Of a stretch of DNA of 64,000 nt, positions 58,145 to 64,000 are shown piece after piece (positions within the stretch are counted from its first letter, which is position 1; every line of letters begins with the position of its first letter). The position numbers and the translations under genes are program-made. The DNA is taken from contig NOKP01000001.1 of NCBI GenBank assembly GCA_002682825.1, positions 64,501 through 128,500 on the forward strand. The letters are read 5' to 3'. The DNA is from Neonectria sp. B-13. Its lineage: Eukaryota; Ascomycota; Sordariomycetes; Hypocreales; Nectriaceae. Below the pieces are notes generated by a model that saw only the letters and a list, made by a program, of their open reading frames with translations, searched no databases and was not told the DNA's origin.

Positions 58145-59392
58145 TCAATCCGACACATACGTCTCAACATCAATTCCTTCAACACGGTAGAAACCGAGGG
58201 CTTTAAGCATTGGCTTGTCATCAAAACGATAGAGGTACGCCCTGCCGTTACCATCTGAAAAATGCTGATACCGGTGCCAGGCTGGAATACAGAACGTATC
58301 GCCCTGCTTCCATGACAGGGACAAGTCACCGATCTCAGAGTGACCCGATCCTTCAATGACGTGATATACTGAGGAAGCGGTCTCTCGAATGGCTGGAGAT
58401 CGAATGCCTTCATCGAGCCTCTCTGCCGAGGCCCCTATGACTAGACTAACTGCATGAGTAAAGCCACCAGTTAGTATTGCTGGGCGCAAAATATGACGAG
58501 AACTGAAATCTGTATTTGGAGGATCAAACTTGGAATTAATTAACTCACTTTCTCTGCCATTTTCCTTGAGATACGCCTCGGAAACCCATTTGGCCTGGTT
58601 GGCATCGAGCTTAGCCTGCATCTTATCCCAAGGGAACAAAATGGGTGACTCGTCAGCATCATCAGCCGGGTATCGAGACTTTGCAAAATGCTCAACGAAA
58701 TGGACTGGAAAATGGACGAAATTGGGCAAGTCGAGACCGTCAAGCCAGATGACTGGTTTGTCGTCACCGCCCTCTTCATTGGCCCCCTTTTTGCCATGAT
58801 CATGCCAATTCCAGGTAGGGGTGACAATCACATCGCGGGCACGCATAGGGACACGTTGTCCATGTACAGCCGTGAAGCCGCCTTGTCCCTCGATGATGAA
58901 CCGGCAAGCGAAGGCTGTATGGCGGTGGGCAGGTGCAGTTTCTCTCGGTTGAACAAGCTGCAGTCCAGCATACAGGGTATCGGTAGTGTACGGGGCTTCT
59001 ATTAAAACGGCGGTTAATGCATGTGATCCTCACCAGACTGCTTCGAACTATTCCCGTGTGAGAAGCTGATTGAAAAAAAAGAATATACCTCGAGCTGGGT
59101 TGGCAAGCATTAGAACCCGTCTCTCGGCCTGTTTCTCAGTAACGAGACAGCCAGCTCGCAGAAGATAGGGCCTGATGTCGTCATATGCCCAGAGATATGG
59201 CACCGTTCGCGGATTCGGGGCTGGAGGGTTGAGCCGCTGCATCTGGGCCCACAGAGGAGCCGTTTTTGTCGACTCTAGAGCTAGGAGAAGCTCCTCTTGA
59301 GTAGTGATGGCGTCGGCGGGGACCTTTTTATGGCCATTAGCCAAGACGCCATTTCCATTGCATCCATTCTCTGCAGTCGTTGCCATTGTCAT
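58145..59392 (-). CDS. Gentisate 1,2-dioxygenase
   Basis: Three exons: 59089-59392, 58549-58998, 58145-58449, giving 352 residues. The upstream ATG at 59470 is in frame but its 26 extra residues look like leader. The second intron (58450-58548, 99 nt, donor GTGAGT, branch ATACTAAC, acceptor CATGCAG) is stop-free and a multiple of three; taking it out yields LKENGREI-SLVIGASAERLDEG, matching the family, so it is an intron and not coding. Bicupin protein with Fe(II): the first cupin has PAHRHTAFACRFIIEG and WNWHDHG (His ligands), the second EIGDLSLSWKQGDTFCIPAW and HRYQHFS. WAYDDIRPYLLRAG opens the domain. It cleaves gentisate with O2 to maleylpyruvate. Divergent from the monooxygenase with a striking palindromic promoter. 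Confidence 0.95.
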
Positions 59393-59534
59393 TTGGTATC
59401 TGGTCGACTTTGTATTGAATTTCTTCAAGGTATTCCTATTCGATGATGAGTTTGCCTGGTTCTGAAGCATGAACCTGCATCTTATCCATCATAGCTTTGT
59501 AATAGCTTTGTATTTGTGTAGCTGTGAGCTCAAA

Positions 59535-59593
59535 GGGAACATCCCGATATACACCCGGCGGATGTACATACTCCGCCGTGGCTTGATGTTCCC
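59535..59593. promoter_or_regulatory. Nested inverted repeats in gentisate dioxygenase/monooxygenase promoter
   Basis: Inner arms CGGCGGA (59556-59562) and TCCGCCG (59572-59578) are perfect inverted repeats over a 9-nt spacer. Outer arms GGGAACATC (59535-59543) and GATGTTCCC (59585-59593) are a perfect 9-bp pair with nearly the same centre. A further pair TCCCGATAT (59542-59550) and ATATCGGGA (59612-59620) overlaps. CGG-N-CCG symmetry is what a Zn2Cys6 dimer would bind, between start codons at 59392 and 59790. Confidence 0.65.
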
Positions 59594-59604
59594 ATTTGGT
59601 AGAC

Positions 59605-59619
59605 CGGGGGAATATCGGG
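59605..59619. promoter_or_regulatory. Shared cluster element CGGGGGAATATCGGG
   Basis: Same type as 53346, 55816 and 63069. About 170 nt from the monooxygenase start and 213 nt from the gentisate dioxygenase start. Confidence 0.5.
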
Positions 59620-59789
59620 AGGGCCCGAAGACTGAGAGCTTCATGTGGGGTATCAATCACTTACAAATGACTTGTGCGCTTGACGCTGGGATTTTAACGA
59701 GGACTTTGATGAAAACTCCAATTCATGTGATCCATTAATTCTCTGAACAACTCGCAGCACGACTCCGTCGCAAGCCAAACACAAGCAAG

Positions 59790-61455
59790 ATGGATAGTGT
59801 ATTTGGAGTGGACCAGGTGCGTATCTTCCATTCTATCGCTGCGGGAAGCGAATGAACCAAACCCAACCTGACACTTTCTCCATAATTCACAGCCATTGGG
59901 CTACCCATCACAGTCAACAAGCCTCCTTGGGAGGTTGCAAAGCACCAACCAGCCTCAAAAGGTTCCGCTCAACAAAGCCATCACGCCCCTAACTATCTTA
60001 GTTGTGGGTGCTGGGCTTGGCGGTCTTGCTACAGCGGTTGCCCTGGCACGCCGTGGGCATACGGTGACTGTCTTGGAGCAAGCGGCTGTGCTGGGAGAGG
60101 TGAGGTGTAATGGACATGTGCAAAAAGATTGCGCTGACAAAGTGGTACCTAGGTTGGAGCTGGCATTCAGATCCCACCAAACTCCGCGCGACTTCTACTC
60201 TCCTGGGGTATCGGCCCCTTTTTCAAAGGCCGAGTCGTGGAGCCGGAGAGTATGACTTTCCGTCGCTGGGAAAACGGAAACGCCATTGGATACACCAAAC
60301 TTGTGCCGAACTTCAACGAGACATACGGGGCTCCGTACTTGGTTATTCACCGCGCAGACTTTCATCAGGCTCTATGCAGCCTCGCTAGCCAGGTAGGCGT
60401 GAAAATATTTACCAACAGTAGGGTCGTTGAATACGACGAGAAGGCGCCATCAGTTAAAACTCAGGACGGGAGAGAATTCATGGCGGATCTCGTTGTGGCT
60501 GCTGATGGCGTCAAATCCGTCGCTCGGCCCGTTGTTATCGGCGGGGTAGACAAGCCAGCAACCAAGACGGGCTTTGCAGCATACCGAGCAGTGGTGGATA
60601 CTAATCAGATGAAGGCTGATCCTGACACGGCTTGGTTGTTGGAAAAACCAGGCATCAACATTTGGTGGGTTGCTTTCCTCCTCAGATAGATAGATGATGT
60701 ACTGATGTCGAACAACAGGATTGGAGAAGACCGGCATGTGATGACGTACTCCATTGCCGGGGGAAAATCCTTCAACATGGTCCTCTCCCATGTCGACCAT
60801 ACTAATCCGAGCACTTGGAAGCCCGAGGACGCGATCAAGGATATGAGAGAGCACTTCGAGAACTGGGACCCAAAGTAAGACATTGTTAAAACACGGTTAC
60901 GATGTGAACTCGAACGCACCCCCATGCTAACGACAAAATAGACTCAGAAAGATTATCCATTTAGTGACGAAGACAATCAAGTGGCCGCTGCTGAGCGGTG
61001 CTCGTCTCTCCACTTGGATCTCCACGAGTCAAAAACTGGTCATCCTCGGCGACGCTGCACACGCCATGGTTCCTTACATGTCCCAAGGTGCTGCCATGGC
61101 TGTCGAGGACGGGGCTGCTCTGGCTGAAGCCTTGTCTCTTATCTGCGCAAAGGAGCAAGTCCCTGATGCCCTTCGAATTTTCGAGAAGGAGAGGATGAAC
61201 CGCAGCTACGGCATGCAGTCTGCAAGCCTAGTAAACGGGAAGCTCTGGCATTTCCCAGATGGAACGGAGCAGCAGGCTCGGGATTGCGGGATGCGTGCCG
61301 AAGTTGAAGGAAAGTATTTCATTGAGAGCACAAACCAATGGAGCGACCCTGTGACGCAGCTGTGGACGTACGGATATGATTCGGAGAAGGAGTTGAGACA
61401 CGCCTGGAGTTCCGAGATGGGACTGATGAATGGGCACTCAAAACACAAAATGTAA
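59790..61455 (+). CDS. FAD-dependent aromatic monooxygenase (salicylate/3-hydroxybenzoate hydroxylase type)
   Basis: Five exons: 59790-59816, 59893-60099, 60153-60664, 60719-60874, 60942-61455, giving 471 residues. Exon 1 codes for only nine residues. Exon 2 carries the dinucleotide fold TILVVGAGLGGLATAVALAR (residues ~43-62) and VTVLEQAAVLGE. Exon 3 begins VGAGIQIPPNSARLLLSWGI, present only after splicing, and has the DG motif LVVAADGVKS. Exon 5 has the second FAD motif VILGDAAHAMVPYMSQGAAM followed by VEDGAALAEAL. This is the class A flavin hydroxylase group with salicylate hydroxylase and 3-hydroxybenzoate 6-hydroxylase. Because gentisate dioxygenase lies divergently next door, hydroxylation to gentisate (from 3-hydroxybenzoate or salicylate) is the likely reaction; catechol formation is the alternative. 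NAD(P)H and O2 dependent, cytosolic. Confidence 0.9.
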
Positions 61456-61784
61456 GAGTGCTCCTAAGGCTCTCTTAGTTGGGGGGGTGGAAAAATGTAG
61501 ATAGTATCAAGGCTGTGTTAGTCTCATAAAGCGCAAGCTGAAGAATTAAGCCTGGCAATCAGCGCTCCTCGACAGGTCGAAGCGGCTTTTGTGTTGTGGT
61601 CGATTTAATAAAATGTAGCTGCGGGCGTTTATTCCAGTGTCCATGAATTAATAATGCAAACAGTATTCCGCGACTCGCTTCACGACGGGCATTTGAACGA
61701 ACATGTATACAAGGAAGTAGCTATAGGGAATATTGCTCATTGATATGAACTCGTTGTATTATAGGGAAATTACTATATATCCAG
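61456..61784. other. Convergent 3' region
   Basis: About 330 nt between the monooxygenase and FAH-family stops; AT-rich, no gene. Confidence 0.5.
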
Positions 61785-62881
61785 TCAGGCAAACTGGACA
61801 GTATTAGTAAGAGTTCCTATCTTCGAAATTCTGACTTCCATCCTTGTGCCGGGAACAAGGTACCGTGGGGGGTTCATTCCAACACCAACCCCTTCATGTA
61901 GGTAACTTATCAGCTTTGATGAAACGAGCGAGGTCGATGAGAATGAACTGTACCTCCTGGAGTGCCGGTCATAATAACACTTCCCTTTTGTAGGGTAGTT
62001 CCAGACGACAAATGGGCAATCAACCGCGGAATAGAAAAGACGAGGTCATCCACACCAGCGTCTTGGCGCACCTCTCCGTCAACAATAGTCTGGAGATGAA
62101 GCTTAGCAGGATCAGGTATCAAGCTGGTCGAGACTAGGACGGGTCCAAGCGGAGCATAGGTGTCGAAGCCCTTTGAAAACCCCCATTGCGGGACGCCACC
62201 AGCAAGAGACGGGTCCCTCTGCCATTTACGGGATGAAATGTCATTGCCTGCTGTGTAAGCAGCGACATAATCGAGCGCATCAGATTCATGGACGTCCTTT
62301 GCATCTTTTCCAAGAACGACAACCTGGAACAATTCAAGACGCGTAAGTTTGTCATGCAAGAAGGCAATTGTACCATGGAACTGTAACTTACTAGCTCGCC
62401 TTCGTAGTCCGCCTGATCATCTTGGGCAATCTTGGGAATCATGACGCTATCTCCGTGGCCGATTACAGTGGTAGCTGGTTTGAAGAAAATGGAGGGAAAG
62501 GGGGGTTGTTTTCGACCGGCTTCGCGAACTGTAGACTCAAAAGCTTAGTTTGACATGTGATTGAAGCCACGTGGACGTGCCATAGTGAGGTAGGTACGAC
62601 TCACTGTGCGTCGCATAATTGAGTCCGACACATCGCAGTGTTGATACATCCAAAGGCGTCATGGGTCCAACAAGCTTCTTCACGGTGACAACCTCTTCCG
62701 TCACCCGCGTGGCTCCCGTAGTGTCGTATAAGTCATCACCTTCGATGACTCTTGCCAGGAGACCTGTGTCTTCTGTAGTATCCCCTATGTCAAAGTCTGG
62801 ACCGGGGATGATTGGCTCTCCGTAGAGGATTCGTCCGTCTGTCGCGACAAAACGGATCAACCGCTCCCATGCAACCTTCAT
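61785..62881 (-). CDS. Fumarylacetoacetate-hydrolase-family protein (likely fumaryl- or maleylpyruvate hydrolase)
   Basis: Four exons: 62605-62881, 62392-62528, 61954-62323, 61785-61891, giving 296 residues. The last exon is missed if one stops at the frame end near 61910; it supplies VGVGMNPPRYLVPGTRMEV and ISKIGTLTNTVQFA, the normal family C-terminus. Core motifs: LRCVGLNYATHI, FPSIFFKPATTVIGHGD, DYEGELVVVLGK (Glu ligands of the divalent metal), AYTAGNDISSRKWQ, KGFDTYAPLGPVLV and GSVIMTGTPGG. FAH-family hydrolases cut C-C bonds in 2,4-diketo acids; next to gentisate dioxygenase the expected job is hydrolysis of fumarylpyruvate (after isomerisation) or of maleylpyruvate directly to pyruvate and a C4 diacid. 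Divergent from the regulator at 63512. Confidence 0.92.
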
Positions 62882-63511
62882 ATTGATGACTTATGCACTT
62901 AAGACCGTAGATTGGGTGGATGGCTTGAAGGATTCATGTAATCACTTTTAATCCCAAATTCCCGAGGGAGGCACAAGTCATTTTGCTACAAAGTGGTCAA
63001 TGTTCAAGTCGGTTGTTTGGTTTTATCACATATGAGCGATCAGTCGCGGCAGGTGGCCGGGGCAGCGTCCCGACGGTTCCCCGCGAACCGGATCTCGTGT
63101 TCCTGATTGGGTAAAGCGTCATACCAACACGTGATACTCTAACGTATCCAAGACTCTTGGGTAACATTGAGCATCATCAAAGTTTGGGAGCTAATCCTAA
63201 ATAACATTTAGTCAGTCACAGGGAAGCTGAGCATTCGTAACAAGTTTCATACACGAGTTATTTATACCGCTGTAGCACGAAGTACTTCATACCCATGCTC
63301 TTATGATAACATAATATGCCGGAATGTGGGGTTCGCCTAAAGCTTCCCCTCCTTTCCCTCGATATAAGAGTCGGCTTCCATCCCAATGTTTCCCCGGATC
63401 CTCAGACCATTCTCCTACCCCGGAAACTCCCGGAACAGCCCCTTCTTCGGTCACCCACGTTTTGTACCAACAAAATAGCCTCGCAAACGCCATCACGAGA
63501 ACCGAAGACCA
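62882..63511. promoter_or_regulatory. Divergent promoter of FAH-family and regulator genes
   Basis: 630 nt with the shared element at 63069 and further CCGG-type boxes (CCGGGGCA near 63058, CCCCGG near 63391 and 63418, CTCCCGG near 63427). No coding frame of note. Confidence 0.55.
63069..63083. promoter_or_regulatory. Shared cluster element CCCGACGGTTCCCCG
   Basis: One base from the element at 55816. About 188 nt from the FAH-family start and 430 nt from the regulator start. Confidence 0.55.
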
Positions 63512-64000
63512 ATGGCTCACGACGATGAGGCGTCGGTCGCTAGCGCCAATCAGACATCCAATGCTGGGAGTGTAGAAGATCAAGATCCCGGTCCGGCTCC
63601 GAAGCGCCGTCGGGTGGGTTTGGCCTGTTCGGCATGCCGGATCCGGAAATCTCGTGTGAGGCCCCCCATCTTGAACCGACCCGCTATTGCTATGGCTGTG
63701 CTGAGCCTGGCCGAGTTTCACTTAGTAGTGCAATGGAGTTCGACCAAGGTGTGAGCCTTGTGAACGCCTCGGTTTCGAATGCATATACGAACTGCCGGAC
63801 GCATCTGCCAATCTCTTGGTGCCGAGGGAGTAAGTCAATTTATTCTTATTTTGAGAACGACACGAACTGTAGAAGAGTTGCTCCATGATACTGATTGCAC
63901 AATCTCCCTAGTGTATTCACTGCTCTAGAAGACAAAGTCAGAGTCCTCGAGGTTGCCATTCGCCAGCAAGGTGCCCGTTTAACAAACGTCGAAGCTGGCA
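63512..64000 (+). CDS. Zn2Cys6 transcription factor, 3' end beyond the right edge
   Basis: Exons 63512-63655, 63729-63829 and 63912 to beyond 64000 (introns 73 and 82 nt). An intron interrupts the zinc cluster just before Cys3; spliced it reads CSACRIRKSRC-NGVRPRC-EPC-ERLGFEC, spacing C-x2-C-x6-C-x6-C-x2-C-x6-C. The N-terminus has a basic patch PAPKRRRVGLAC. Exon 3 opens a helix FTALEDKVRVLEVAIRQQ, the usual coiled-coil linker after the cluster. The regulatory domain lies off the window. As the only regulator in the block and divergent from the FAH-family gene, it is the best candidate to bind the shared promoter elements. Unspliced frames here are short, so the gene is easily missed. Confidence 0.85.

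Noticed and set aside
59436..59660. Minus-strand frame upstream of gentisate dioxygenase
   Set aside because: It runs through the palindromic promoter and has no domain; composition is not coding-like.

Overview
The window is nuclear DNA of a filamentous ascomycete (Pezizomycotina, most likely Sordariomycetes). Genes are short-intron eukaryotic genes with introns of about 45-100 nt, GT...AG borders and CTAAC-type branch points. There are three partial or complete fungal Zn2Cys6 regulators besides the one in the 8.6 kb gene, a HET-domain protein, a PTH11/rhodopsin-like membrane protein, a cutinase and an RTA1-family protein. All exon coordinates below were worked out by hand from splice signals, reading frame and family conservation.

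Left part (1-24.5 kb): a partial HET gene (-), an arrestin-like protein (+), a secreted type-B carboxylesterase (-), a seven-helix rhodopsin-like protein (+), a Zn2Cys6 regulator (-), a short-chain dehydrogenase (+), an unrecognised two-exon protein (-), then a 1283-residue 5-oxoprolinase (-) divergent from a 724-residue Zn2Cys6 regulator (+), followed by a Dal5/Tna1-type MFS permease (+). The last three could form a small pyroglutamate/amide-nitrogen use module.

Middle part (24.5-36.2 kb) is accessory-looking: a GPI-anchored secreted protein with a decayed second copy 23 kb away, a degenerate repeat array, two small secreted or hypothetical proteins, the C-terminal remnant of a ferric reductase, two truncated remnants of one unknown gene, an AT-rich patch, and an 869-residue Zn2Cys6 regulator.

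37-49.7 kb: a secreted 12-exon L-amino-acid oxidase, a cutinase, an RTA1-family membrane protein divergent from a GPI-type carboxylesterase, and a small Q-rich glycine-zipper protein. A TTACGGCCG(TAA) palindrome recurs upstream of several of these genes.

Right part (49.7-64 kb): a hemerythrin-like protein, then the most interesting block, 51.3 kb to the right edge. It holds a carotenoid/stilbene-cleaving oxygenase, an MFS transporter, an aldehyde dehydrogenase, gentisate 1,2-dioxygenase, a salicylate-hydroxylase-like FAD monooxygenase, a fumarylacetoacetate-hydrolase-family protein and the start of a Zn2Cys6 regulator. In order these could import an aromatic, split a stilbene-type double bond to aldehydes, oxidise the aldehyde to an acid, hydroxylate it to gentisate, open the ring and hydrolyse the product. 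All four promoter regions in the block carry a similar GGGGAA-N2/3-TC(G/C)GG element about 170-215 nt from most start codons, which supports co-regulation. No maleylpyruvate isomerase is visible inside the window.
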